NCBI RefSeq assembly: GCF_000972845.2
Contig: NC_040016.1
Location: forward strand, 23,832,633-23,896,632
Direction of reading: 5' to 3'
Length of the DNA stretch: 64,000 nt
From: Larimichthys crocea
Taxonomy: Eukaryota > Chordata > Actinopteri > Sciaenidae
A program made the translations under genes and the position numbers. Within the stretch, counting starts at the first letter, position 1, and every line of letters starts with the position of its first letter. The notes under the pieces are model-generated. The model ran no database searches and was not told where the DNA came from. It saw nothing but the letters and a program-made list of their open reading frames with translations. Positions 33,829 through 46,573 of the stretch are shown piece by piece.

Positions 33829-35341
33829 CACATGCAATGTTACATGACTGACAGCTGGCACCTTTGATTGACATAAAGACTAACAGCTATGCTAGATTAT
33901 GTAAAAACAACAGTGCATGTCAGAACTGCTGTGGTCAGATCACACACCCTATCAGCCCTATTATAGCCCAATCTTGGAGACCTAGGGTTAAGAGTCTGTT
34001 TGGGAACAACACTGGTCTTTAGCGTCAGTTGATTGAAGTCCCAGTAGATGAGAACTGATGCCATGTCTGACACTTCCATAGTGTGATCCTGTAGAAGCAA
34101 AGTACACTCTTTTGTGCCAATAAAGAGAAATGATGCTATTAGTGCTACAACGAAGAACTGTCGCCTTCCTCTTTTCTTTCTTTTTTTCTGCTTTTCTGAA
34201 CGCGAGGCAGCCGGTATTATACACACAACCACTGTTTGTTGTTCCCAGAAGTTTGTCTCTAAAATCCCCCACTTCTCACTGACATCTTACATGCCATGAA
34301 AGATGACGTGATGAGTGGTCAAGGAGAAACGGAAGTACACAACTCTGAAATAAATTGACATTGCTTGAAATTTTGGGTGCTTTATCTTTGTCTGTCTATT
34401 TGCCTGTCTGCAGAGTATGTCACTTATGAACAGATTCAAATTTCTTGTTCCCGCTTGTTCTGTGGATCTGATCTGTTCATGTTGCCAGAAGCTTGACTTC
34501 AGTCATGACTGCACTCTGACACAGACACTTGCAATGTCAACACTGTCAACAACGTTGAACATTTTTAATATTTGATATACAAAATGAGCACATGCATATG
34601 ATTCAGGTCATCCATTTCATTTGAGCAGTGAGCCATTCTTTTCGGTTAAGCTGCAATTCATGAAAACAGTGAATCGAGTTGACCCAACTCCAAGTCGCAA
34701 TGACTCAAGTCCACATGTCTGATGGATAAAGTCTGTTTATTTATTTATTTAACATGCAGGGAGTTCTACACAATCATTCCAAATCATCACAGGTATCCAT
34801 GGTAACAGGTATGTGTCATACAACACACACATGATCCACCCTCACTGACCACCTTATTATTTATTTTTTAATTCTGTAAGTCTTCATGGTATATAATAAC
34901 ACACTCTGGGGTGCATTATAATGAACTTATAACAACAATAATTCATGGAGGAAATGTACATTTTCCAAGTCAATTATAGTCAATGAATTATCACTTAGAT
35001 ATCCAACACTAAAGGAAAACCACAGACAATGTAAGAAGAGAAATAGAAAGTAGATTAGGGAATAAATTATAGCAGCAGAGTTGAAAGGTGAGATCTAATT
35101 TGTTTACAATAATCTGATGAGCAGTCACCATAATTAGGCTTTTATCATATTTGAGGGTGAATGTATTTTTCAGTAACCGTTTGGCTTATGATCGTACAAA
35201 TAAATTAGCTCATATAATTGTTTTAATTGGAGTACAAAGTTGCTGTTGATGTTTAGGAGCTTCCTGAATTCATCACACACCTTGGAACTGTTGACTTGAG
35301 TTTTTCTTGATTGTTAATTAGCCAGTAAAAGAAAAATCCAC

Positions 35342-35362
35342 CTGACTGACTGACTGACTGAC
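35342..35362. repeat. (TGAC)n tetranucleotide repeat
   Basis: About five perfect TGAC units. Confidence 0.9.
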
Positions 35363-36023
35363 TGGCTTCCTAGTAGGCGGGGAGAAGCTTCCAGAGTGCA
35401 TATGACACAATATTTCTCAAACATAGTGTATGTTACATGACTGCTAGAGCAGTGTTTGGTGAAGATAATTTTCTAACTTGCCAGGCAGCAAATAGTTTCC
35501 ACTCATTTCACTTGAGTGTCAAAGTCAAGACCTGAAACTTGTTTAACTCCAGTAATCCATCACAATGAACACCAGGTTTGATTTTATTTTTGTTAAAGTG
35601 AGTGCTGTGTGGTAATACAGTGCAGACTTTTCGAATCAATCAGCACTTTCTGCAGCATTACCATGCCACAATAATTCAACACTGACAAGAATAAAAGGTG
35701 ACATGATGTTGACTGTGATGGATTACCTCACTGAAGCAGGTTTCAAGGACTTAAAAAGCTGCTTTTCATACTATCATGAAGCAAATGAAAAGCAATGTCT
35801 TCAAGAGATATTTAAGCCATAGTGCACATGGAACAGCAACAAAACTTTACAAAATCGGAAAACAATGAATTATAAAATCAAAAGCTTTTGGCAGGTTTAA
35901 AAAATTGCACAAAATGACCTCATGTTTAAGATATGGGGGTGAGGGCCAAAAACACTGTAAATATATAGCAATGTTATACTGAGGAAACCCAGAGCTGGAG
36001 CAAAATCTTGAGATTTAAAAAAA

Positions 36024-36034
36024 GTATATCTATA

Positions 36035-36065
<31 letters not shown>

Positions 36066-36066
36066 A
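36024..36066. repeat. (TA)n plus T-run
   Basis: TATATC followed by about ten TA units and a run of about sixteen T. Confidence 0.93.
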
Positions 36067-37429
36067 TTCAAAGTGTGAAGGCTGTGATGGCTGCATGTTC
36101 GTAATGTCCATGTTTTGGAATTGGATGATCAGCAAGTATCCACATATTTCTGATCATGTAGTGTAACCCAAAATGTTTCCAATGTCAGCTGTAGCATCAA
36201 TCCCATCATCACTGAGTCTGCCTTACCTTCTCTAAAAGCTCTTTGCCCGTTTGAGCTTGTGTGAACCTCATTCAGAGGAGCTCTTGCTGAAGCAGCTTGA
36301 AGCAGGGCTAATGTTTTTCTGAGTGCGGTCGGTCGGGGGCCATTAGCGTGGCAAGGAGAAGAATGTCAGCACGAAAGGTGAGGAAAAGACATTTCCTGAA
36401 TCCAGGGTACGCTTGGGGAGTCGGGGGGAGCTGGAGCTGCAGCAGAGGTGACAGTGTTTGCGTGAGGCGTGATTAATGGCTTCTGATTGGTTGCGACAGG
36501 GCCAGGTGACGCTGGTAGGGTATGGTGGTGGGGGTTAGGACGTGCTCTCTGAGGACACCTTTTAAACAGCTGGCCAATGGCATGGGAGTTACTTGTATGT
36601 GGTGTCAGTGTGAGTGAGTAATTGTGCTGAGTTTCATCGGCACGTTATGTCTTTTTTTCCCGTCTTGCAACATTATTTTCTCTTCCTGCCCTCACTGGCC
36701 TCTTTTTCCAGCCACAGCCACTGAACACACTCTGTACCTCTACTGCAAGAACCTTTTTGGTGAAAAAAAATCCCAGAAAATATATCCGATCAAAACGTAA
36801 TATTTGAACCAGTATTTGTATAGACACAGTCATGTCACCATTTGTCACTGATGATGGTGACACTGTGTGACAGCACATACTTTGAACAGCTGTCTACATT
36901 AGCTTCCTGGCTCATGTGTCCTTTTTACCTAGAAGCACTGACACGTCTTTTATTCAAACCTTTCTTGTTGATTGAGCTATCAAGCACACATGCAACTGGA
37001 GGAAAGCTGCACTCTAATGCTAGTTTCCAGACTTGGTAGCTAATTAGCTTCTCAGCTTCATTGAACTGCTAGAAACTTTCCTTCTCTTGTCAACATCAGT
37101 CCGTTTAGATGCTGGCCGGCAAAATGCTCTCTATACAAGACTTGTAAACTACACTTAGCAGAACAACTGTGTGCATTGTGCCTTTGTGCCCCCATAAGTT
37201 CAGCTGTCAATCACTAATGCACAGCAGGCTGTCACTCAGAGGCTTGGAGACTACAGGTACATTTTAAAAGGGTCTAAAAGGGAGACTTATTTGTCCTTCT
37301 TTTCAGTAAGTAAATCCTGGACAGTTGAAAGACTGTTTTACTTGGGCTATAATCACCATGGCAAAAACATCACTGTTTCCCTCTCTGCTTTCGTCCCACT
37401 GATAATTTCAATCTTAACTCTTCATCATC

Positions 37430-37740
37430 AGTGTCATGCAGCTGTAAGGTAACTGTCTTTTTTGTTTTCGTCTCTTTCAGACTTCCATTTCTTGTTTCAT
37501 CAAATCAAAGCTTCTCTGTCCCATTCTGTCATTACAACCTAACCTTCCCTCTATTTCTGTCTTTTCTGCTCTACTCCCCATCCATCTTCTTTTCTATCAC
37601 TTGTACCAGTTTTTCCTGATTCCCTGTTTTCTCTAGACTCTCCAATGGCTTCCTCCTTTTCTGTCACTTAACTCTGCTTCCTCCCCCTCTTTCATTTTCC
37701 CCCCTTTCCCCAGTCTTCTTTCTCCCTTTGCGTTCTTTGC
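37430..37740. repeat. Polypyrimidine-rich tract
   Basis: Roughly 310 bp with a strong C/T excess on the plus strand (TTCCTCCCCCTCTTTCATTT-like words). It could adopt triplex (H-DNA) structure or simply be a decayed CT repeat. Confidence 0.7.
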
Positions 37741-38060
37741 TACAGTGAGACGTGTAGATATATTTCTCTTGCCGAGGCCTCCCATGCATGGCTTCTCTCC
37801 ATTCAAATGCAAATAACGCGGGCCAATTATGGCTCAGCATGCGGTTATGTCTGTGTTTGCAAGAGCACATTCAAAGGCACATTGTGTCGGGGGAGATTTG
37901 AGTTAGCCAGCGTAGCATTCCCTCTGGAACTGCCAGCGGCAGATAAATTAGGACCTCAGGCTCACAAAAGCAAAATAAATCATAATATCGGAGCATTGCT
38001 GACCCATATTTGTTAATGTGGGCGCTCATTGCCACCTATATTACTGCCATTGTGAGAGTG
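37741..38060. promoter_or_regulatory. Candidate conserved non-coding block with octamer
   Basis: Complex sequence holding a perfect POU octamer ATGCAAAT (37807-37814) and CAATTA (37824-37829), with AGATAAATTA and several more AT-rich homeodomain-type words in the next 200 bp. It follows the polypyrimidine tract abruptly. The plus-strand open frame 37807-38016 has no recognisable domain. Enhancer character is inferred from motifs only. Confidence 0.28.
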
Positions 38061-38784
38061 TGTGTATCAGGAACTGGGACTGCTTCATGGCTGATTGCAC
38101 CGACAGAAGGCATTCCGGCTTTCATTCACATGGATGACAGTGGAATCAGTGTTGTGGCTTTGTTGAGGCTTCACACATATCTGCTATTACACTGACTTTA
38201 TGCATTCATTCAAGCCTTATTTATAGCGCAGGCATGTCTTCAAATAAACACTGCTGCATTCTGATATTAACTCAAGAAACAGTGTGTCCCATGAGGATTC
38301 AGTAATGGTGGGGGGATTGAAATGACATAGTCATCCCTGAGTGACCTTTGTGACACTCTCCCTCCCGAGTTCTGGAACAAGTGGTCATGACCCATTAGAG
38401 TTTCTGATCCGTTCTTGTGATCTGGTGTGTGGCTTGGCTCAGGGAAAGGTTAAAAGAAACTAATGTTGGACATTGTGGGCAGGACAGGGGCTAGAACAGG
38501 GGTGTCTATCTATCCTGATCGTCTCTTGTGAGGTTTTGTGCTACCTTTGCCTTCTACAACTTATAGAGTATTAATTGGTATGACCACAAGTGTTCACAGT
38601 CATAGTTTTTTTTTTCTTCTTTCTGGTAATGTATTTTATTTCTGTGTCAGAGGTGTAACCTGGCTCTTACCCAGTGGGAGCTGGGATATGACAGAGCCTC
38701 CCATGCCCCTGGACTGAAACTGGGTGGCTGTGAATGAGCAGTGTAATGATGAGAATGAATGAGAATAGTCTGAAAACTTATTTA
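38061..38784. other. Non-coding stretch with faint LINE-tail remnant
   Basis: 38648-38765 (CCCAGTGGGAGCTGGGATAT, later GAATGAATGAGAAT) looks like the decayed 3' end of a fish LINE or SINE, where AGCTGGGATAGGCTCCAGC-like phrases and GAATGAATG tails are common. Nothing else recognised. Confidence 0.4.
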
Positions 38785-39300
38785 TTAATTATCATTCCAA
38801 CTGTGCAAATTCAAGTCACTGCATGTATCAAATACTCTGATGACATTACCATACTTGCATACTTTAAAACTCTGTTTTAAGTTATCAGGACTCCATCTCC
38901 ATTACATGATGGTACACAAACAGTCACCTGGAACTGAACGTCAAGAAAACTTAAAGCACCTTCTGTTGCTGCTGTACAAAGGTGTAGTCCAAACCATTCT
39001 CCTGTACTGTGTACCCTGCTTCTTTAACATGCTTAACTGCCTCCAATAAGAACAAACATGCATCACACATCACGCATTCAACATCATTGGTCTCCAAACC
39101 CCCAATCTCAGACCTCAGTAAAGCCATACACACAGAGCATGCAGTATAGCACACCACCCCTTCAACTCATTCTTCACACTGCTCCCATCTGGTCACCGAT
39201 ACAGGTCCCTGGCCTGTAAGTGAGCACACTATGGCAGGAGTTTTGTCCCTTGTGCCATAGCATCTCTCAACAAAGCACCCTGGTGACCACCATGTGTGGG
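38785..39300 (+). mobile_element. LINE reverse-transcriptase 3' remnant
   Basis: The plus strand, over three frames, preserves C-terminal reverse-transcriptase blocks of a jockey/CR1-like or Rex-type LINE. These are KYSDDITILAYFK (38830-38868, the catalytic Y.DD block with Ala changed to Ser) and LELNVKKT (38928-38951). They continue with LLLLYKGVVQTILLYCVPCF (about 38960-39020), AFNIIGLQTPNL (about 39078-39113), FTLLPSGHRYRSLACK (39172-39219) and YGRSFVPCAIASLNKAP. The order and spacing match intact relatives. Stops and frameshifts show it is dead. It differs clearly from both L2 elements at 23.2-30.0 kb, so it is a third LINE lineage. The 5' part is missing; the 3' UTR was not recognised. 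Confidence 0.8.
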
Positions 39301-39499
39301 ACCTATGGGTAATGGTGTAGGGGAGAAGAAATGTGCTGTATTGAATGTTTATTTCTGTGGCTATGTTGTGGTGTTTCTATGTTTTAATGTGCCTGTGTAT
39401 TCATGTATGTAAGAGAAAAGTGCTGTGTCACATCAGCCCTCTGCGTTGCAGGAAGATGATCTATGAGTAGTTAGGGCTTCCCCCCTGTCCTGCTACATG
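39301..39499. other. Non-coding, possible LINE 3' flank
   Basis: Might include the 3' UTR of the LINE remnant; no tail repeat was recognised. Confidence 0.35.
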
Positions 39500-39800
39500 A
39501 GGGATGACTGGGATGTCACACCATGTCCAGACCTTTTCCCTTTCACTGCCAAGGGCCATCTCTCCGCCTGTTATTTTTCACCATCCACTTACTCTGACCC
39601 GACCCGGGAACCTGTATCACCACATCGTGACGTATTTCAATGGCCTGACTAAAATCATTAACCCTCGTGCCCACTCCATGTTAAATTTAGCCTGGCTGAT
39701 CGAGCATTACATTAGCTGCGTTATCAGCCAATGAATCCTTCACCTGAGGATAGTTGCCACAGTCCTAAATGCATTTATTTAATTTAATATCCCCCAGTAG
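39500..39800. promoter_or_regulatory. Candidate conserved non-coding block
   Basis: Complex sequence with ATTTCAATGGCCTGACTAAA, TTAAATTTAGCC, GCCAATGAATCC and TTTATTTAATTTAATAT words. It ends just before a TA array. Judged from texture only. Confidence 0.2.
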
Positions 39801-39813
39801 GTATAATCAAATG

Positions 39814-39839
39814 ATATATATATATATATATATATATAT
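39814..39839. repeat. (TA)n microsatellite
   Basis: About thirteen TA units. Confidence 0.95.
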
Positions 39840-41755
39840 CACAGTGTGGATGAGAATGTTCTAAATGAACACACAGATTAACTCTGATCACTTTTACTCA
39901 AAGCAAGGCCCTAATAAGGAATAGTTGCTCAAAAAACAATGCTCAAAAAAGTGTGTTTGATTTTATTTCCTCTCACTGCTAAATCTCACCAGAAATGGCT
40001 GCGACACTTTACAGCTACGATGTTTTTGCTGAATGCTACAAATACATATCTGATCTAGGGTGCTGAACTGGTTGTTGCAACCAGCTGCATCAAACGGCAC
40101 AGAGCAGGTCAAACTGGTCAGAAGTTAGACACAGAAATGGCATAGAACGGACCAAAACAGTACTGCAGCCGTGACGTCACACAGCCAGTTCATTCTAATG
40201 AAATCCAAATGCAGTGACTGCAACATGGGTTCAGTATACATGTATTAAGAATAAAAGCATGGTGCCTTCCTCCTGGCCACAGTTCACTGATTTGAACGCT
40301 GCCCTCTGTAACACTTGCCTGTCACAGGCTGCCTATAATCCTGTCTTGTGAGAGTGATTTATCACTTCTCATTGAAAATGAATTTGCTCCACCTTTCTCA
40401 CTGCATTCATTGTTTTCTGCTGAGGCTGAAAGAGAGCAGTTTGATTGCTTATTGGGGGCTGTAGTCTGCCAGCAAGCTTTGCAGCCAGACACAGTAATTT
40501 AGTCCTAAAAAGACACGAGAACTGAACATAAAAAAAGCTTAGACAATAGAGCAACAAGCTAGACAATACATTTCAGTCCAAAATCAGGAGCTTGTGCTGG
40601 GCTGCTACTCACTGAATATATTTACATCTTGTGTTGGGGATGATTTATAATCCTGGTTATGGTCTTATTTGGAATGCACTTAATATGTATCTCTCTCCCC
40701 TGTATTGAAGGTGCTACCATGGAAACAGACCATGAAAATAAGAGTAAACATAATAAAGTGTATACATGTTTCAGTGTTTGAGTCCAGCTACTGGATAATA
40801 TTATTATTATATTATTATTATCATTGTTTTATTATTATTATTATTTTAATAAACAGTGTAGACGGTTTTCTAGGATGTCAGACGGACAACATGTGTACAT
40901 GCACCAAATCCAGAACAAAATGCATGAAGTATTTTTCTTGTCTGTATATTTACTGTAAAGGGAAGCTGTAATGACCTACAGCATCAAATATTAATTTTAA
41001 CCTATTTGACCTTGAAATATTGATCATTAAACACCTCCAAAGGCAAATCCTTAACCAAGAAAAGCCTTTCCAAATACATTTGAGATGAGTTTCTGGTGGT
41101 TTCTGAACCAAAAGAAATGCTTGCATGATTTAATGGGCTTGTGTCCCTGGACATCACTGACTTTACTCAGCTTAGGTCCCCAGGTGTTATGATAGAAATA
41201 GCAGAACCTGATCCAAAATCCCCAAACCCCATGTCATGCATTTTCCACATATACCTAACTTTCATGTATGCAGGGAGTCCATTCAGCTCCATTTTAGCAC
41301 CAACACCATGTTGTTGAGGCAGAGACATTTTTCATTTCTCTCTCTCTCTCTCATTCAGTTGTGGATGATAAAGTAGCAAACTTTTTTTGTGAAAACCATG
41401 CTGCTGGTGCTGTACAGTACATTTGAATCATCAGTATCTTCTTCCTCGCAATACATTTCCTAAGAGCTGCTCACAACTGGCCTATTCTAGAGAAACACAT
41501 AAATCCAATGATGGATGTGTCAGTCCTAAAAGCTCCAAGTGTCCAGTGGATTTTAGTAATAAAAACAGGCTTCCAAAACTCTGAAAGGTTACAGGCCAGA
41601 CCAGAGGACGTCTAAAGGGCAGCACACACCCTCCACACCATGTAACATTGTGGCATTTCGTACCAGTTATGAGATGCTCTTCAAATGTGCCATCAGGAAA
41701 CTCTGAATGTGATAAAATGACTGTTTTTCTGGAGTGTTGATCCATGTCACCAATG
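39840..41755. other. Non-coding stretch with (ATT)n and (CT)n runs
   Basis: ATTATT repeats lie at about 40798-40848 and a (CT)n run at 41337-41352. No coding or transposon signal is seen in the remainder. Confidence 0.5.
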
Positions 41756-41990
41756 AGAAAACGTGGAACTAGTCCTGACAATAGACTGTATAAAACATGC
41801 ACGTATTCTCCCACCCACGTTTCTGAAGAGCCATTGTGAAGCTCAGTGTGGTGACTCTGGGTGTTGCTATCAGTCCACCTCTGCTGCCTCCCAGAGAAGT
41901 GGTTGAAGCAGAGGCAGGCTGAATGGGTATAGGTTCTTAAACAAGCCACCTCTAACAGCACCCACCTGTCAAACAAAGCAGGCACATTCT
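41756..41990. mobile_element. Fragment of a common fish interspersed repeat (unclassified)
   Basis: The phrases ATAGACTGTATAAAACATG, GTTTCTGAAGAGCCATTGTG and AAGCTCAGTGTGGTGACTC occur in an order I remember from an abundant teleost repeat (GACTGTATAAAATATGG, TTTCTGAAGAGCC, GAAGCTCAAAGTGG). The superfamily is unknown to me. The 167-codon minus-strand open frame across it (41482-41985) has no recognisable domain. Confidence 0.4.
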
Positions 41991-42281
41991 TATTTCTGTA
42001 TAACTTTAAGCCTTAATTTGATGTCAGCAGGTGAACTACATATGTCCATAGGTCCAGAAAGCATTTAAACAGATATGTTACTAAGAAAAGCTCTCAGATA
42101 TCTGCGAAGCAGGCAGTTCACTAAGAAGTGATGGTTAACAGTCTGTAGTACTGGAAACATAATTGCAGAATGCAGTCCTCATTGGCAGGGAATATTAATC
42201 AGCTGTGAATGTGACACCTGATACTACAGGTCCCAGAATTATGGTAGTATTATAGCAAAACAAACTGCTGTGATTTTTTTT

Positions 42282-43178
42282 TGTTTTTTCCAGTTGCTAC
42301 TGTAACACACTGAAATGACATGCATAGCACAGATATTTAAACTGACACAGGGAGCAAAACCTCATCTCAAATCTCCAAAACTTTAAACACATTTTCTGCT
42401 TTACACACATTTTGCAATTCGGAATAGCTCTTTTTAAGTGTACTGAACGTGGCTCTCTGCATAAGACACAACAATCTGACATAAAGTCACATGTTTGCAG
42501 TTTCAAAACATGCCATTTAAAATGACACTACATGAGCTTATTGGCCACTATATGTGCCACCTGGCCAAACATGGTGTTATGTAATTGTTAACACTTCAAT
42601 CAGGAAGTAAGCAATAAAAGACCATAGGTGAGCATCTTTTTTTTTTTTTTACAATGGAAGACATGAGAGAGGAAAAGGGAGGGTGAGAATGAGAGGGGGA
42701 GGAAGAGTGAGAGGTCAGGGTAGAGCAGTGTTGTCAAATTATTTTGCTTTCCTCTTTATTTTTTTATGTATTTATTTTTTCTGACATTTTTTCTGCAATT
42801 GTATTTTTCAGCTTACTGTTTTGTGAGCATATTTTAGTTTACTCCAATGTAAATATATCTGCTGTGTATACGTTGCACTGACTTGTGGTGAAAAATAAAT
42901 AAAATAAATATTTCAATAGCAGGTGTGTGTATCTGCAAATATTAGATGAGAGTGCTTTTCATTATGCCCAACAGTGTGTAGCTGGTTAGACAGAAATCTA
43001 CGAATACGAATGAAGTGTGTGCCATCTGGTGCAAAAGTTTGATTTTGGTTGCAGTGCTTCATTTTGTGTGATATATGAGGTGTTTTACAGTTTGGGTGTG
43101 TGGTTTGGTGAATTGTGTTAGTGTTTTGATAAAACCAGCATAGTTTGCAAAATTGTGTTTAAGCAATTGGAAAAAACA
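42282..43178 (+). mobile_element. ~0.9-kb TIR DNA transposon, member A
   Basis: The left end TGTTTTTTCCAGTTGCTACT (42282-42301) and right end AAGCAATTGGAAAAAACA (43161-43178) are inverted repeats centred on CAATTGC. The interior starts with AAACACA/TTTTGCA-rich sequence. At 42653 it has an ATG within a purine-rich AGACATGAGAGAGGAAAAGG segment, and it ends in GTGT/TTGATT-rich sequence. A second element of almost the same length and layout lies at 60791-61678 in the opposite sense. Neither encodes a transposase, so both are non-autonomous. From memory, fish carry an autonomous family with a DDE transposase and such TTTTTCTCAATTGCTAAAACAC ends; I cannot name it with certainty. Confidence 0.6.
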
Positions 43179-46100
43179 TAGAATAGAAGTCAAGACATGA
43201 TTTTATGCTGCTGTGAACAGCAGAGGTTAGGAGTGTGCAGTGTCACCAGCAGGTCACTGTGACTGCTCTTTCCTTCCTGCAGTATTCCAAACTGATGAAA
43301 ATGACTGTTGTCTTATTTTATAGACACATTCTTGATGAATGACATATAGATGATAGACAGACAAACTGACAAACACATTTTCTCTGACTACTAATGAGTG
43401 AAGTCAACTTGTGTTTGTTTCTGCAGTTCTTTGAGCATTTGTTTGATACTGTAGAATTCCATTGGACAAGATTGCTTTTGGTGGTATATTTTGATAAAAG
43501 GAACAGTATACCTGATACTGTTCTGTGACCAGCTCAGCTCATGGCTCCTCAGGCTTTACGCTCCAATAAACCTCGAATTTCATTTTTCAACATAGTTTAG
43601 TATGAGCTCACTCAGTGTTGTTTTCAGTTAGACACTGTTAGCTCTCATGTACAATGTTGTCCGCTACAGAAAATTTGACCCTGCCTTTCAGCATGGCATT
43701 TATCTTATTATTTTCACCGTTGAAAAGGTGAGTCCAAACTCCTTCAGCACTCTCTGCTGCAAAAAGGGAGCTTTGAAAGAAGATAATAACATTTTAAATA
43801 GGTCAAGATTGCAAGATGAAAAATTTTCTCTCATTTCACCAATGCACCTGTTCATTTGTCCACACTGGAACTGACTATGTCAGTGGGAACAGTAGTTTCT
43901 TTTTTTTCACTGCAGCAGTGTTACACATTTTGGATTACACATTTGCTATACAAGGCCTTGAAGGAAAACCCCTCACATTGTTGTTTGTGTTGTGCACATT
44001 CTTCATACATGCATTTGTCACATTGCTCTCAGCAGTGTATGTACTGTATTAGGGGAAACTCTTACCAGGAAAATGTTTGCACTCTGGACGAGAACTCTCC
44101 ATAAGGGTAAAAGACTCTTGATTCTGTCTCCCCTCTTGTCCTATTTTACCAAACTGTCACAGAAGCTGGTACCCTGTATTTGGAGGCTTGACAGCCCATG
44201 CTTTGTGCTGGACTGTTGACATGATGAAAGGTTTAGGTGTTAGCCTGCAGCTGTGGACTCCAGGACGTCCCAGGGTGGTGACTGTGTTGTTGAAGCCTTT
44301 ATTCATGATTCATCTCACCTTTTACTGCCAGGGATTCTGGTTTCCTGTCTTGTTTCCTTTTCCTTCCTTTTGTAACTCTGTTTCACGGTGTGTGGTGCAC
44401 TCCATGGGGGTCATCGAGGAAACAGCTAACCGTTTGCTCCCTTTTCTTTCAGCCTATTAAAGCCCCATTGCGATCCCTGTCGGTACAGAGCAGACAGAGC
44501 TGTCTTCTGCATACAGTAAACTGTTGGACGTTGCAATATTCATGGAGCTGAGCGTGGGGTGCAACAGGAAAGCTAAAGCTGTAAATAGACGTACCGGAGA
44601 TCAGGAAGAGTCAGGCTTGACTGGAATTCCATTTCACGTCCACCGTTTCCTTTTTTCGCCCCTCTTTTTGTCTTCCTCGTCCTTTGTTCATTCTGAACAA
44701 TGCTGGCATGTTGCTGCCACCTTCTCTCAGCCTGCCGACCTGCCAGGAGCTGCAATCAGCTGATATTAGCTCACTTTCACACTTTGAAGACAAGTTGAGT
44801 TTCACACCTTGCCTGTTTTAGGAGAAGTCATTGTCATGAACAGCAGCTTGTGTGATTAGACAATTAAAATGCGATCAGATTGGGCTGGAATCTGACATGT
44901 AGTGTTATGACAGTCTTTGACTTTTTCTTTCTAGCCTGACTGGGCCCAGACTTTGTAGTCTCTAGAGTTTATGAGGACTAGAAACAAAGAGGTGTGATAA
45001 AAGCTGAAAAAGTGGGAACTAGGTAGGCAGGTGGCTGCATGGAGGGGGAGAGGCTCTTTGTGGAATGACTTCAACCGTCTGCAGTCACATGCGACGTGAC
45101 ATGTAAAAGTATTAAACTTCAGTGATTAGCTGCCTGCATCAGAGCAATGCAGTAGAATGAAAAATATGGCATGGTTCTATTTTATAGTACAAGGAGCAAT
45201 GCGAGCGAAGGAGGTTGAACAAAGTTTGGAACAACGTGTTTGTTTTTGGATTCAAAGAGAAGTCAATGACAGCAGATGCTCGGACCTGAAGTTGGCAGTG
45301 CATCCCAATCAATCTTCTTCCTCTTCTATGAATAAGGCCAAGGTCCCAGTGAGGACAGAGAGACCTGATACTGACTTCATAAATTCAGATTAAATTTTTA
45401 TTATTATTCTTATTATTGATCATCAGTAGCTTTGCTGGTATGATATATTTCTCTGTGTTAGCCCTTCAAATATTGTGCCTAATTTTGTGCACCTCCAAAG
45501 ATAGAAATCAACCAGACAATGAGGACGGAGACTTGAAGCAAATCTAAGAGTACAGGAAGTCTTTCATGTGTTAAAATGACTCTATCAAATACTTTTTTTA
45601 GAACATGGAAATGAGAAGTCTTTATCTTCTGTCAAAACAAGCTCTTTAGTTTCATGCATGAAAATTTGTGTAGAGAACACACACTGATAGAAAGATTAAA
45701 ACAAAGAAACAAGCGGCTACAGCACTGGTGTGTCTTGGATCAGTTATGTTCATATTGGGGGTTACATGCAGTTTAACTTGTTAAATAGATCTTTCAGCCT
45801 TTAGCTGTTAATATAGAATATGCACCATGGCTTCCACTTATTCCATTTATTATATATTTGATCAACTCTCAATGTTCTTTTTTTGTTAACTTCTTGTTTT
45901 GAAGTTTTATAATTTAACCGTCTAAATGACTTTAGTTTAGTTGAAATGAATTCTGGCCGTGCTTTCTTCAAGGTCAGTTCAATATCAAACATTGCTTTTA
46001 TCTGGTGTTAATTACATGGGCCCCTGCCTTCATTCATATATTCTATTAGAATAAGTGAATGAGTAATATAGCAGTTTCAGGGTGATTATTTTAAATTAAC

Positions 46101-46534
46101 TGCTATTAAGTGAACACAGCACAGTTTTATTACGACAGAGCCAAGAGGGCAGATCATTTGAAAGTGTGAAGGTTTAAATTTAAAATGCACAAAGATGAAC
46201 TGAGCGATTTTGATTGAATATGTATAGTGATAGTTCAGGTTGCTTTATGTTGTTGTTCAGAGTTTGTATAATTTCCAAACGTTATTAGAGTCTTGTTATT
46301 TAGTAAATCCTTTCAAAAGAGGAATAAGGCAGCAGCCCTCTACTTCCATGCTTGGTTCTTTCCTCTGAGTGCACTGAGCACAGAGAGATCACTGGAGCTT
46401 TCCAACCCAGTCACAGCTTGCATATGGCTATAGTCATGAAAGCACTTGTGGGCTATGTGCTTACTGTCATTTTTTTTCCAAGTCTATTAGCATGCGAGGC
46501 TAACGCTCACCTTCAAGGTGTTACCCTCCAATCA

Positions 46535-46535
<1 letters not shown>
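43179..46535. other. Non-coding stretch, nothing recognised
   Basis: A cluster of overlapping short open frames lies in 43640-44460, but they shift frame, have no conserved motif and are not joined by convincing splice sites. Confidence 0.45.

Positions 46536-46571
<36 letters not shown>
46536..46571. repeat. (CA)n microsatellite
   Basis: Pure CA array of about 36 bp. Confidence 0.95.

Positions 46572-46573
<2 letters not shown>

Larger units (their letters stand above)
33829..37429. other. Non-coding stretch, nothing recognised
   Basis: Includes TTTA repeats near 34736-34750, a (TGAC)n run at 35342-35362 and a (TA)n/T-run at 36024-36066. The segment at about 34620-34710 (GAATCGAGTTGACCCAACTC and so on) faintly resembles a fish interspersed repeat but is too short to assign. 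Confidence 0.5.

Noticed and set aside
37807..38016. 69-codon plus-strand frame as an exon
   Set aside because: No flanking splice sites fit it and the peptide is not recognisable; the DNA looks regulatory instead.
41482..41985. 167-codon minus-strand open frame, the longest at a single uninterrupted location between 30 and 56 kb
   Set aside because: No recognisable domain or codon bias; its second half overlaps a common fish interspersed repeat.
43640..44460. Cluster of overlapping open frames as a multi-exon gene
   Set aside because: Frames overlap one another in different phases, with no consistent splice sites and no conserved motif.
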